The translations under genes were made by a program, and so were the position numbers. Shown here one piece after another: positions 36,030 to 49,442 of a stretch of DNA of 64,000 nt. Origin of the DNA: Zhengitettix transpicula (lineage: Eukaryota; Arthropoda; Insecta; Orthoptera; Tetrigidae); NCBI GenBank assembly GCA_037074705.1, contig CM073591.1:133307032-133371031 (forward strand), written 5' to 3'. The first letter of the stretch is position 1. The number at the start of each line of letters is the position of its first letter. Under the pieces are notes generated by a model. It was not told the origin of the DNA and made no database searches. It saw nothing but the letters and a program-made list of their open reading frames with translations.

Positions 36030-39000
36030 GACATTTCGTTAGTAAATAGTAGGCCAATAATTTTATGAAAACGTATTTGGATCTACGTCGTGCTAACGAA
36101 TTACAGTAAACGGTGAAATTACACAATGATTGGTATGCATAAGGGAATATTCGCGGAAAAGTCTCGATATATTTAAATCAAGTTGGTTTTAAAATGTAAA
36201 TAAAGAGCTTATAAGAAGAAGAAAAATATTGTATGTTTGAGGGATAAATTTCATGAAATGTTCCAAATAAAGGAAATAAATAAGTAAGGATCAATTTGGA
36301 ATTCTATTTAAATGGTTTTGTTTCTATGGAGCGGCACTGGAGCATCTAATAAAGAAACAGGGTTGATTTTCTGTACGATTTATAATTGTTGTTTGTTAGC
36401 ATTGTAAACGATAAATGTGTTGAATAAATAAAAAGTAATGAGGCTGAAGCGTGAATTTGAATGTGTACGATATTAAATAGAGTTTTCAACTTAGTTTGTA
36501 CCGAAATTGAGAATGTCCCAGTATTTTCGTGAGACGAAGTGTAGGACGTGTGACGCAGAGTGAACATTAGGATTGTACTTGTAAACATCCTGATAAATTG
36601 TGTGTGATGAGACGTCCCGACTCGAAGAGAATAAAGCTGAGGAAAGAAGTATTTGAGTTTGAATTGTATTTGTCCGGGACAGCGCGTACGCAGTCCCGAC
36701 TACCAAAAATAACGCGCCCGAGTTATCCACATTAGGGATAATCGCAGGAGTCAGCCCAACCGAAGTGCAATGGAAGAGCCTCACCCTGGAGGAACCGCCT
36801 TCATGATCACGGTAACCTCTACGCCAGGTAAGTATGCCGACATGCGCACAAACTCGGCGTTATGTACCCAGATACCGCCGAACACACTGCGACTCACAAC
36901 GCAGTCAAAACTCACTCACACTCTGCACATTATTTATCCCGTACATTCGGCGATACTCGCGGAACTAAAGCTTAAAACCGCCCTGAACCCCAAACCCACA
37001 TCCCTACAAAATACTGAAAACTTTTACAAAAATTGAAATTAAATATTTCATTTGACCGCGTGGTTCGCACGTTGTGCCGAGAGGTGTCTCTGCCGCCATG
37101 TTCATTCAAATCTGTACGTGTCAAAGATCGGTTAGCATTTGCGTTTCTTCATAGGGCTTCTTCGATTTAAACTTTTAAAACTTTCCAAAATTTCAACTTT
37201 TATTAAACTGCCTCTTCGTAAATGCAATCCGAAGACTTTCTTTACTCGCTGCATTTGACTATGTACTTACACCCTTCAACACGTACATGTCTCTGTCCTC
37301 GCCGCCGTATCAAAAATTATACACAGAATATCCAAATATTTCGATTATTTCGGCGGAAATTGTAAATCGTCAAAAGTATTCTCGCAGTAATGACAATCAA
37401 TCGTCACGCCCTCTGACTCTACAATCATTATATTCCTCTTGATAATACGCAAATTGTGTAATGAAATGATTCAGCACCTCCAAATTCGTGCAGAGAATTT
37501 TACACTGACACTCAAGACAGTATTTCATTCGCGTGACCAAATGTGAGGATCGGATGTGTGGGTATTCGCTGGTAATTCCACCACAGACGAAAAATAGCTT
37601 TCGTGCCTCTTGGCGCCAGTTCGGCTGAGGATTCTAACCCAATTCTCACGACGGTCCACCTGCAGGCGGGTGGATCGTCACAAATTAAGAAATATAATGA
37701 CGTCATATCATCCTAGACTCGAAGATTACACCAACATTACACAAGAAAGAAGCAATGGCAAAACGGCAGGATCCACAAGTCGCCAGAGTTTGAGGACTGA
37801 AGACAGTCGTTCTCGAACCATCACAGAAGAACGGTTGCTCTGGAACCATCACAGTACAAGTGTTGAGAAAGTTTTAGACTCACAGCCACCTGAGACTCCG
37901 AGATATTTTAAATGGAACGCCGCTTCGCAGAGAAACTTCGGTCACCGTAACCAAACCTCGTCACGCCTAATGGTTGTGTAGACGGTTTTACTTTCTTTTT
38001 CCTTGGCCTAGTTTTTCCCACGTTTCCATCTCCGTCTAGCCGGGACCTTTTAAAGCGACATGTTTAGTTATATTGAGTCAGGGATGAGGTCCAATCCCAT
38101 TTTAGATTAAATAAACTAGGTGAAACATTACGAGGGAGGCTTCTTTTACTAGGTAAAGCCCAACTTTCTCCTTCCAGCAGTAACAGGCGACGAAGCTCGG
38201 GCCGGAAGATTTGACCAGGAACCTTGGACCGACAGGAGACCTGTTCCGACGGTTTTAGATCAAGAACGCCTAATAAAGACCTTCTAAGAGTAGAGCTTTC
38301 TTAATTTCTCAATCCTCGACGCTTAGAGGGTGATCTCTTGTTAATTATTTATTATCTCGCGTTAGTGTGTTCATTGGTAAGTTAGCGTCTCAAGCATACG
38401 TAATTTTCATTTGTCCATGATTTTCGAATGTGTACGCCCGTATTTAATTAAACTACATGTAGACAGCGGGGTGGCAGGTGCCACGACATCGAAATAATTG
38501 AATTTACAATAAATAAATATAGTTATTTCAAATTAAGAACCCGGCTTGTGGACATTTTTTAAATGATCAAAATCTATATCATTAATGACAATCGAAGATC
38601 GAAATGGAGGAAGAAATTTCCAAACTATTGGAGGCTCTAGATTACTTGGTTTAATTACATTACGTGGACCTCGCGACATGTGGTTTTATAAATTCCAAAA
38701 ATCCTCCTTACTGCCTCTGTCGTTATGAGAAAGTTTTCGGATTTTCGGGCACCGTTTTCTACCCTTGCCGTAAAAACGGTCAATTCTTAAGACTTCTTAT
38801 TTCTAGCCGTTTTCTCAACGCCAGCTGATATCGTTGTAAGATCTGCTACAATCCTTGCCCCTATTCACTGTGTTACGTGGGAACAATTCTTGTGCATTTT
38901 TCTTTCCCTCAACTAAGAATTTTAGTAACTGACGGAATTACAAGTCGTTAGTACCCCTGTTAATCATCGGACCGTGTGCTCATTCTCCTTAGTGTTTTTA

Positions 39001-40232
39001 CCGTTTTTAAATAATCGTCCTTGCCGTTATTCCGTTTTACTTGTTTCCGCGGTGCAAACCGATTTCAGGCTTCCAATACGAAATATTAAGAAATTCAACC
39101 AAATATCGTAAATACTGTACTTTGCCCTCTATACATAAAGTGTCCCAGTTTCTGTCAATTTATTCGCTTTGTGATATTCCTTACTATATAAATTGTCACT
39201 TACGAAATCAGCTTCTCCGTTGAATTAAGTTTCTAGTAGAACAATTTCTGACAATACTTCCTTTTATTACCAGGTCTTCCGCTGGCCTAACTAGGGTCAC
39301 GTCCAGTGTATGATTTATTATTCTGTGTTTTGTCCTACCTGCTGAAAGACGTCATTCCAAACCAGGGAATTTACGGCAATTTGCATTTGGGAATTTCCAA
39401 GCTGTTCTTCCCAGTATTAAGATCACCGGCTAAAGTCAACGGCTGATTATCTAATAGAAAGCTTTTGAATATTAAAGGCGCTTGGCGCGACATTGTTCAG
39501 CCGCGTAAGTATTATTATTATAATTATTCTTGGGCCTTTTCCCGGTTGTAGCTATATCTACTAAAATAACAAAATACAAAAAGACATTTATTCAAATATA
39601 CAATATATACAAATATATGCCTTTGTAAAGTTTATTATTTTTATTTATTATTTAAATGACAAAAAAGGAAACATTAACCGCACACGCCCCTCTTGTTTCG
39701 ATACACTCCACTTCACTTTATTTTATTGGACATATCTTTTCTCATAAATCACTTCACTTCACTGCTCACCACTCTGACCAGATAAAAACTAATAAGTGTA
39801 ATAAGAATATATATATAGATATATATACAATACCCCATGTTTATTGCCTTCCTTTAAACTGATCACCGCTATTCGGAAAATACGTCAGGCAATGAATTCC
39901 AGTCGCGTATTGATCTTTTAACAAATAAATATTCGCCAACGTATGCCATTTTCTTTAATTTGGTAAGGGTGATCTATTATGGAAATATTAGTGGGCGCCA
40001 AGAGATGATTTTAAATTTATTTCCAGGCCGGATGACCTGTATAAATTTTGTGTATTGCGGACAGCCTCTCGTGTTTCGTTTCTACTGCTCAGCGTTAGTA
40101 AATTGATCGAGAGGATTGTCCGCGAATAGACACCCAAACATCTTTTTAGCCCGATTCTGAAGCTAGTGGGTATTTATTTAAATATGCACCCCAACAAATT
40201 GTCCCATATTCTAAAATAGACCTGACCAGTTA
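35762..40232. repeat. Repeat unit 9 (4,471 bp)
   Basis: It shares the U1 substitution at 36749 (GCAGGAGTCAG instead of GCAGGGGTCAG) with the adjacent unit 10 only. The A/B block is type A. A private ATTTCTGACAA lies near 39244. Confidence 0.95.
36672..36835 (-). ncRNA. U1 snRNA: U1 snRNA (unit 9; C87U)
   Basis: C to U at nt 87 (plus strand 36749), in the 3' strand of the basal helix of stem-loop II. Opposite G52 it would change a G-C pair to G-U, so the fold is preserved. Confidence 0.94.
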
Positions 40233-40500
40233 TCTGTAAGCAGATATCTTGGTTTTCCTCGTACTTTTCCTCAAAACCCCTATTTACAAAATGTAGCGCC
40301 CTCCACCCTTTACCTGCGCCTTTGCTGACTTGATTTCCCAAATTTAGAACCTTACTAATCGTGATTGCAAGATATTCACAACTGTTGGATTCCGTTACAA
40401 CTTCATTCCCCATTTGTAAATTTAAGGAATGACGAGGCGGGGTTTTTCGAACACACGAGAATGTCTGTATGAATCGATCGATTACGTACAGCGAAATCAA
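39869..40500 (-). pseudogene. LINE reverse-transcriptase relic (unit 9/10 junction)
   Basis: Same relic, Asp form, TATAAATTTTG variant. Confidence 0.75.
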
Positions 40501-43500
40501 GACATTTCGTTAGTAAATAGTAGGCCAATAATTTTATGAAAACGTATTTGGATCTACGTCGTGCTAACGAATTACAGTAAACGGTGAAATTACACAATGA
40601 TTGGTATGCATAAGGGAATATTCGCGGAAAAGTCTCGATATATTTAAATCAAGTTGGTTTTAAAATGTAAATAAAGAGCTTATAAGAAGAAGAAAAATAT
40701 TGTATGTTTGAGGGATAAATTTCATGAAATGTTCCAAATAAAGGAAATAAATAAGTAAGGATCAATTTGGAATTCTATTTAAATGGTTTTGTTTCTATGG
40801 AGCGGCACTGGAGCATCTAATAAAGAAACAGGGTTGATTTTCTGTACGATTTATAATTGTTGTTTGTTAGCATTGTAAACGATAAATGTGTTGAATAAAT
40901 AAAAAGTAATGAGGCTGAAGCGTGAATTTGAATGTGTACGATATTAAATAGAGTTTTCAACTTAGTTTGTACCGAAATTGAGAATGTCCCAGTATTTTCG
41001 TGAGACGAAGTGTAGGACGTGTGACGCAGAGTGAACATTAGGATTGTACTTGTAAACATCCTGATAAATTGTGTGTGATGAGACGTCCCGACTCGAAGAG
41101 AATAAAGCTGAGGAAAGAAGTATTTGAGTTTGAATTGTATTTGTCCGGGACAGCGCGTACGCAGTCCCGACTACCAAAAATAACGCGCCCGAGTTATCCA
41201 CATTAGGGATAATCGCAGGAGTCAGCCCAACCGAAGTGCAATGGAAGAGCCTCACCCTGGAGGAACCGCCTTCATGATCACGGTAACCTCTACGCCAGGT
41301 AAGTATGCCGACATGCGCACAAACTCGGCGTTATGTACCCAGATACCGCCGAACACACTGCGACTCACAACGCAGTCAAAACTCACTCACACTCTGCACA
41401 TTATTTATCCCGTACATTCGGCGATACTCGCGGAACTAAAGCTTAAAACCGCCCTGAACCCCAAACCCACATCCCTACAAAATACTGAAAACTTTTACAA
41501 AAATTGAAATTAAATATTTCATTTGACCGCGTGGTTCGCACGTTGTGCCGAGAGGTGTCTCTGCCGCCATGTTCATTCAAATCTGTACGTGTCAAAGATC
41601 GGTTAGCATTTGCGTTTCTTCATAGGGCTTCTTCGATTTAAACTTTTAAAACTTTCCAAAATTTCAACTTTTATTAAACTGCCTCTTCGTAAATGCAATC
41701 CGAAGACTTTCTTTACTCGCTGCATTTGACTATGTACTTACACCCTTCAACACGTACATGTCTCTGTCCTCGCCGCCGTATCAAAAATTATACACAGAAT
41801 ATCCAAATATTTCGATTATTTCGGCGGAAATTGTAAATCGTCAAAAGTATTCTCGCAGTAATGACAATCAATCGTCACGCCCTCTGACTCTACAATCATT
41901 ATATTCCTCTTGATAATACGCAAATTGTGTAATGAAATGATTCAGCACCTCCAAATTCGTGCAGAGAATTTTACACTGACACTCAAGACAGTATTTCATT
42001 CGCGTGACCAAATGTGAGGATCGGATGTGTGGGTATTCGCTGGTAATTCCACCACAGACGAAAAATAGCTTTCGTGCCTCTTGGCGCCAGTTCGGCTGAG
42101 GATTCTAACCCAATTCTCACGACGGTCCACCTGCAGGCGGGTGGATCGTCACAAATTAAGAAATATAATGACGTCATATCATCCTAGACTCGAAGATTAC
42201 ACCAACATTACACAAGAAAGAAGCAATGGCAAAACGGCAGGATCCACAAGTCGCCAGAGTTTGAGGACTGAAGACAGTCGTTCTCGAACCATCACAGAAG
42301 AACGGTTGCTCTGGAACCATCACAGTACAAGTGTTGAGAAAGTTTTAGACTCACAGCCACCTGAGACTCCGAGATATTTTAAATGGAACGCCGCTTCGCA
42401 GAGAAACTTCGGTCACCGTAACCAAACCTCGTCACGCCTAATGGTTGTGTAGACGGTTTTACTTTCTTTTTCCTTGGCCTAGTTTTTCCCACGTTTCCAT
42501 CTCCGTCTAGCCGGGACCTTTTAAAGCGACATGTTTAGTTATATTGAGTCAGGGATGAGGTCCAATCCCATTTTAGATTAAATAAACTAGGTGAAACATT
42601 ACGAGGGAGGCTTCTTTTACTAGGTAAAGCCCAACTTTCTCCTTCCAGCAGTAACAGGCGACGAAGCTCGGGCCGGAAGATTTGACCAGGAACCTTGGAC
42701 CGACAGGAGACCTGTTCCGACGGTTTTAGATCAAGAACGCCTAATAAAGACCTTCTAAGAGTAGAGCTTTCTTAATTTCTCAATCCTCGACGCTTAGAGG
42801 GTGATCTCTTGTTAATTATTTATTATCTCGCGTTAGTGTGTTCATTGGTAAGTTAGCGTCTCAAGCATACGTAATTTTCATTTGTCCATGATTTTCGAAT
42901 GTGTACGCCCGTATTTAATTAAACTACATGTAGACAGCGGGGTGGCAGGTGCCACGACATCGAAATAATTGAATTTACAATAAATAAATATAGTTATTTC
43001 AAATTAAGAACCCGGCTTGTGGACATTTTTTAAATGATCAAAATCTATATCATTAATGACAATCGAAGATCGAAATGGAGGAAGAAATTTCCAAACTATT
43101 GGAGGCTCTAGATTACTTGGTTTAATTACATTACGTGGACCTCGCGACATGTGGTTTTATAAATTCCAAAAATCCTCCTTACTGCCTCTGTCGTTATGAG
43201 AAAGTTTTCGGATTTTCGGGCACCGTTTTCTACCCTTGCCGTCAAAACGGTCAATTCTTAAGACTTCTCCTTTCTAGCCGTTTTCTCAACGCCAGCTGAT
43301 ATCGTTGTAAGATCTGCTACAATCCTTGCCCCTATTCACTGTGTTACGTGGGAACAATTCTTGTGCATTTTTCTTTCCCTCAACTAAGAATTTTAGTAAC
43401 TGACGGAATTACAAGTCGTTAGTACCCCTGTTAATCATCGGGCCGTATGCTCATTCTCCTTAGTGTTTTTACCGTTTTTGAATAATCGTCCTTGCCGTTA

Positions 43501-44703
43501 TTCCGTTTTACTTGTTTCCGCGGTGCAAACCGATTTCAGGCTTCCAATACGAAATATTAAGAAATTCAACCAAATATCGTAAATACTGTACTTTGCCCTC
43601 TATACATAAAGTGTCCCAGTTTCTGTCAATTTATTCGCTTTGTGATATTCCTTACTATATAAATTGTCACTTACGAAATCAGCTTCTCCGTTGAATTAAG
43701 TTTCTAGTAGAACAATTTCCGACAATACTTCCTTTTATTACCAGGTCTTCCGCTGGCCTAACTAGGGTCACGTCCAGTGTATGATTTATTATTCTGTGTT
43801 TTGTCCTACCTGCTGAAAGACGTCATTCCAAACCTGGGAATTTACGGCAATTTGCATTTGGGAATTTCCAAGCTGTTCTTCCCAGTATTAAGATCACCGG
43901 CTAAAGTCAACGGCTGATTATCTAATAGAAAGCTTTTGAATATTAAAGGCGCTTGGCGCGACATTGTTCAGCCGCGTAAGTATTATTATTATAATTATTC
44001 TTGGGCCTTTTCCCGGTTGTAGCTATATCTACTAAAATAACAAAATACAAAAAGACATTTATTCAAATATACAATATATACAAATATATGCCTTTGTAAA
44101 GTTTATTATTTTTATTTATTATTTAAATGACAAAAATGGAAACATTAACCGCACACGCCCCTCTTGTTTCGATACACTGCACTTCACTTTATTTTATTGG
44201 ACATATCTTTTCTCATAAATCACTTCACTTCACTGCTCACCACTCTGACCAGATAAAAACTAATAAGTGTAATAAGAATATATATATAGATATATATACA
44301 ATACCCCATGTTTATTGCCTTCCTTTAAACTGATCACCGCTATTCGGAAAATACGTCAGGCAATGAATTCCAGTCGCGTATTGATCTTTTAACAAATAAA
44401 TATTCGCCAACGTATGCCATTTTCTTTAATTTGGTAAGGGTGATCTATTATGGAAATATTAGTGGGCGCCAAGAGATGATTTTAAATTTATTTCCAGGCC
44501 GGATGACCTGTATAAAGTTTGTGTATTGCGGACAGCCTCTCGTGTTTCGTTTCTACTGCTCAGCGTTAGTAAATTGATCGAGAGGATTGTCCGCGAATAG
44601 ACACCCAAACATCTTTTTAGCCCGATTCTGAAGCTAGTGGGTATTTATTTAAATATGCACCCCAACAAATTGTCCCATATTCTAAAATAGACCTGACCAG
44701 TTA
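40233..44703. repeat. Repeat unit 10 (4,471 bp)
   Basis: The U1 variant is shared with unit 9. The second half switches to the type B block (43243-43270), GGGCCGTATG and GACAAAAATGG, so it resembles units 4 and 11 there. This is a clear haplotype switch between its left and right halves. Confidence 0.95.
41143..41306 (-). ncRNA. U1 snRNA: U1 snRNA (unit 10; C87U)
   Basis: Same C87U change as the neighbouring unit 9 (plus strand 41220). All other elements are as in the reference. Confidence 0.94.
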
Positions 44704-44971
44704 TCTGAAAGCAGATATCTTGGTTTTCCTCGTACTTTTCCTCAAAACCCCTATTTACAAAATGTAGCGCCCTCCACCCTTTACCTGCGCCTTTGCTGAC
44801 TTGATTTCCCAAATTTAGAACCTTACTAATCGTGATTGCAAGATATTCACAACTGTTGGATTCCGTTACAACTTCATTCCCCATTTGTAAATTTAAGGAA
44901 TGACGAGGCGGGGTTTTTCGAACACACGAGAATGTCTGTATGAATCGATCGATTACGTACAGCGAAATCAA
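44340..44971 (-). pseudogene. LINE reverse-transcriptase relic (unit 10/11 junction)
   Basis: Same relic, Asp form combined with the DICFQ variant (CTGAAAGCAG), a combination seen only here. Confidence 0.75.
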
Positions 44972-47900
44972 GACATTTCGTTAGTAAATAGTAGGCCAAT
45001 AATTTTATGAAAACGTATTTGGATCTACGTCGTGCTAACGAATTACAGTAAACGGTGAAATTACACAATGATTGGTATGCATAAGGGAATATTCGCGGAA
45101 AAGTCTCGATATATTTAAATCAAGTTGGTTTTAAAATGTAAATAAAGAGCTTATAAGAAGAAGAAAAATATTGTATGTTTGAGGGATAAATTTCATGAAA
45201 TGTTCCAAATAAAGGAAATAAATAAGTAAGGATCAATTTGGAATTCTATTTAAATGGTTTTGTTTCTATGGAGCGGCACTGGAGCATCTAATAAAGAAAC
45301 AGGGTTGATTTTCTGTACGATTTATAATTGTTGTTTGTTAGCATTGTAAACGATAAATGTGTTGAATAAATAAAAAGTAATGAGGCTGAAGCGTGAATTT
45401 GAATGTGTACGATATTAAATAGAGTTTTCAACTTTGTTTGTACCGAAATTGAGAATGTCCCAGTATTTTCGTGAGACGAAGTGTAGGACGTGTGACGCAG
45501 AGTGAACATTAGGATTGTACTTGTAAACATCCTGATAAATTGTGTGTGATGAGACGTCCCGACTCGAAGAGAATAAAGCTGAGGAAAGAAGTATTTGAGT
45601 TTGAATTGTATTTGTCCGGGACAGCGCGTACGCAGTCCCGACTACCAAAAATAACGCGCCCGAGTTATCCACATTAGGGATAATCGCAGGGGTCAGCCCA
45701 ACCGAAGTGCAATGGAAGAGCCTCACCCTGGAGGAACCGCCTTCATGATCACGGTAACCTCTACGCCAGGTAAGTATGCCGACATGCGCACAAACTCGGC
45801 GTTATGTACCCAGATACCGCCGAACACACTGCGACTCACAACGCAGTCAAAACTCACTCACACTCTGCACATTATTTATCCCGTACATTCGGCGATACTC
45901 GCGGAACTAAAGCTTAAAACCGCCCTGAACCCCAAACCCACATCCCTACAAAATACTGAAAACTTTTACAAAAATTGAAATTAAATATTTCATTTGACCG
46001 CGTGGTTCGCACGTTGTGCCGAGAGGTGTCTCTGCCGCCATGTTCATTCAAATCTGTACGTGTCAAAGATCGGTTAGCATTTGCGTTTCTTCATAGGGCT
46101 TCTTCGATTTAAACTTTTAAAACTTTCCAAAATTTCAACTTTTATTAAACTGCCTCTTCGTAAATGCAATCCGAAGACTTTCTTTACTCGCTGCATTTGA
46201 CTATGTACTTACACCCTTCAACACGTACATGTCTCTGTCCTCGCCGCCGTATCAAAAATTATACACAGAATATCCAAATATTTCGATTATTTCGGCGGAA
46301 ATTGTAAATCGTCAAAAGTATTCTCGCAGTAATGACAATCAATCGTCACGCCCTCTGACTCTACAATCATTATATTCCTCTTGATAATACGCAAATTGTG
46401 TAATGAAATGATTCAGCACCTCCAAATTCGTGCAGAGAATTTTACACTGACACTCAAGACAGTATTTCATTCGCGTGACCAAATGTGAGGATCGGATGTG
46501 TGGGTATTCGCTGGTAATTCCACCACAGACGAAAAATAGCTTTCGTGCCTCTTGGCGCCAGTTCGGCTGAGGATTCTAACCCAATTCTCACGACGGTCCA
46601 CCTGCAGGCGGGTGGATCGTCACAAATTAAGAAATATAATGACGTCATATCATCCTAGACTCGAAGATTACACCAACATTACACAAGAAAGAAGCAATGG
46701 CAAAACGGCAGGATCCACAAGTCGCCAGAGTTTGAGGACTGAAGACAGTCGTTCTCGAACCATCACAGAAGAACGGTTGCTCTGGAACCATCACAGTACA
46801 AGTGTTGAGAAAGTTTTAGACTCACAGCCACCTGAGACTCCGAGATATTTTAAATGGAACGCCGCTTCGCAGAGAATTTTCGGTCACCGTAACCAAACCT
46901 CGTCACGCCTAATGGTTGTGTAGACGGTTTTACTTTCTTTTTCCTTGGCCTAGTTTTTCCCACGTTTCCATCTCCGTCTAGCCGGGACCTTTTAAAGCGA
47001 CATGTTTAGTTATATTGAGTCAGGGATGAGTTCCAATCCCATTTTAGATTAAATAAACTAGGTGAAACATTACGAGGGAGGCTTCTTTTACTAGGTAAAA
47101 CCCAACTTTCTCCTTCCAGCAGTAACAGGCGACGAAGCTCGGGCCGGAAGATTTGACCAGGAACCTTGGACAGACAGGAGACCTGTTCCGACGGTTTTAG
47201 ATCAAGAACGCCTAATAAAGACCTTCTAAGAGTAGAGCTTTCTTAATTTCTCAATCCTCGACGCTTAGAGGGTGATCTCTTGTTAATTATTTATTATCTC
47301 GCGTTAGTGTGTTCATTGGTAAGTTAGCGTCTTAAGCATACGTAATTTTCATTTGTCCATGATTTTCGAATGTGTACGCCCGTATTTAATTAAACTACAT
47401 GTAGACAGCGGGGTGGCAGGTGCCACGACATCGAAATAATTGAATTTACAATAAATAAATATAGTTATTTCAAATTAAGAACCCGGCTTGTGGACATTTT
47501 TTAAATGATCAAAATCTATATCATTAATGACAATCGAAGATCGAAATGGAGGAAGAAATTTCCAAACTATTGGAGGCTCTAGATTACTTGGTTTAATTAC
47601 ATTACGTGGACCTCGCGACATGTGGTTTTATAAATTCCAAAAATCCTCCTTACTGCCTCTGTCGTTATGAGAAAGTTTTCGGATTTTCGGGCACCGTTTT
47701 CTACCCTTGCCGTCAAAACGGTCAATTCTTAAGACTTCTCCTTTCTAGCCGTTTTCTCAACGCCAGCTGATATCGTTGTAAGATCTGCTACAATCCTTGC
47801 CCCTATTCACTGTGTTACGTGGGAACAATTCTTGTGCATTTTTCTTTCCCTCAACTAAGAATTTTAGTAACTGACGGAATTACAAGTCGTTAGTACCCCT

Positions 47901-49174
47901 GTTAATCATCGGGCCGTATGCTCATTCTCCTTAGTGTTTTTACCGTTTTTGAATAATCGTCCTTGCCGTTATTCCGTTTTACTTGTTTCCGCGGTGCAAA
48001 CCGATTTCAGGCTTCCAATACGAAATATTAAGAAATTCAACCAAATATCGTAAATACTGTACTTTGCCCTCTATACATAAAGTGTCCCAGTTTCTGTCAA
48101 TTTATTCGCTTTGTGATATTCCTTACTATATAAATTGTCACTTACGAAATCAGCTTCTCCGTTGAATTAAGTTTCTAGTAGAACAATTTCCGACAATACT
48201 TCCTTTTATTACCAGGTCTTCCGCTGGCCTAACTAGGGTCACGTCCAGTGTATGATTTATTATTCTGTGTTTTGTCCTACCTGCTGAAAGACGTCATTCC
48301 AAACCTGGGAATTTACGGCAATTTGCATTTGGGAATTTCCAAGCTGTTCTTCCCAGTATTAAGATCACCGGCTAAAGTCAACGGCTGATTATCTAATAGA
48401 AAGCTTTTGAATATTAAAGGCGCTTGGCGCGACATTGTTCAGCCGCGTAAGTATTATTATTATAATTATTCTTGGGCCTTTTCCCGGTTGTAGCTATATC
48501 TACTAAAATAACAAAATACAAAAAGACATTTATTCAAATATACAATATATACAAATATATGCCTTTGTAAAGTTTATTATTTTTATTTATTATTTAAATG
48601 ACAAAAATGGAAACATTAACCGCACACGCCCCTCTTGTTTCGATACACTGCACTTCACTTTATTTTATTGGACATATCTTTTCTCATAAATCACTTCACT
48701 TCACTGCTCACCACTCTGACCAGATAAAAACTAATAAGTGTAATAAGAATATATATATAGATATATATACAATACCCCATGTTTATTGCCTTCCTTTAAA
48801 CTGATCACCGCTATTCGGAAAATACGTCAGGCAATGAATTCCAGTCGCGTATTGATCTTTTAACAAATAAATATTCGCCAACGTATGCCATTTTCTTTAA
48901 TTTGGTAAGGGTGATCTATTATGGAAATATTAGTGGGCGCCAAGAGATGATTTTAAATTTATTTCCAGGCCGGATGACCTGTATAACGTTTGTGTATTGC
49001 GGACAGCCTCTCGTGTTTCGTTTCTACTGCTCAGCGTTAGTAAATTGATCGAGAGGATTGTCCGCGAATAGACACCCAAACATCTTTTTAGCCCGATTCT
49101 GAAGCTAGTGGGTATTTATTTAAATATGCACCCCAACAAATTGTCCCATATTCTAAAATAGACCTGACCAGTTA
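44704..49174. repeat. Repeat unit 11 (4,471 bp)
   Basis: It begins with CTGAAAGCAG (shared with units 6 and 12). It has GGTAAAACCC near 47096 and GTCTTAAGCA near 47329, shared with unit 5, and GTATAACGTT near 48981, shared with unit 4. Private changes include AGAGAATTTTCGG near 46871, GATGAGTTCC near 47025 and GGACAGACAGG near 47168. Confidence 0.95.
45614..45777 (-). ncRNA. U1 snRNA: U1 snRNA (unit 11)
   Basis: Identical to the reference copy across the mature RNA by eye. Confidence 0.95.
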
Positions 49175-49442
49175 TCTGAAAGCAGATATCTTGGTTTTCC
49201 TCGTACTTTTCCTCAAAACCCCTATTTACAAAATGTAGCGCCCTCCACCCTTTACCTGCGCCTTTGCTGACTTGATTTCCCAAATTTAGAACCATACTAA
49301 TCGTGATTGCAAGATGTTCACAACTGTTGGATTCCGTTACAACTTCATTCCCCATTTGTAAATTTAAGGAATGACGAGGCGGGGTTTTTCGAACACACGA
49401 GAATGTCTGTATGAATCGATGGATTACGTACAGCGAAATCAA
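48811..49442 (-). pseudogene. LINE reverse-transcriptase relic (unit 11/12 junction)
   Basis: Same relic, His form, with CEHLAITISMVL and DICFQ as at the unit 5/6 junction. Confidence 0.75.
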
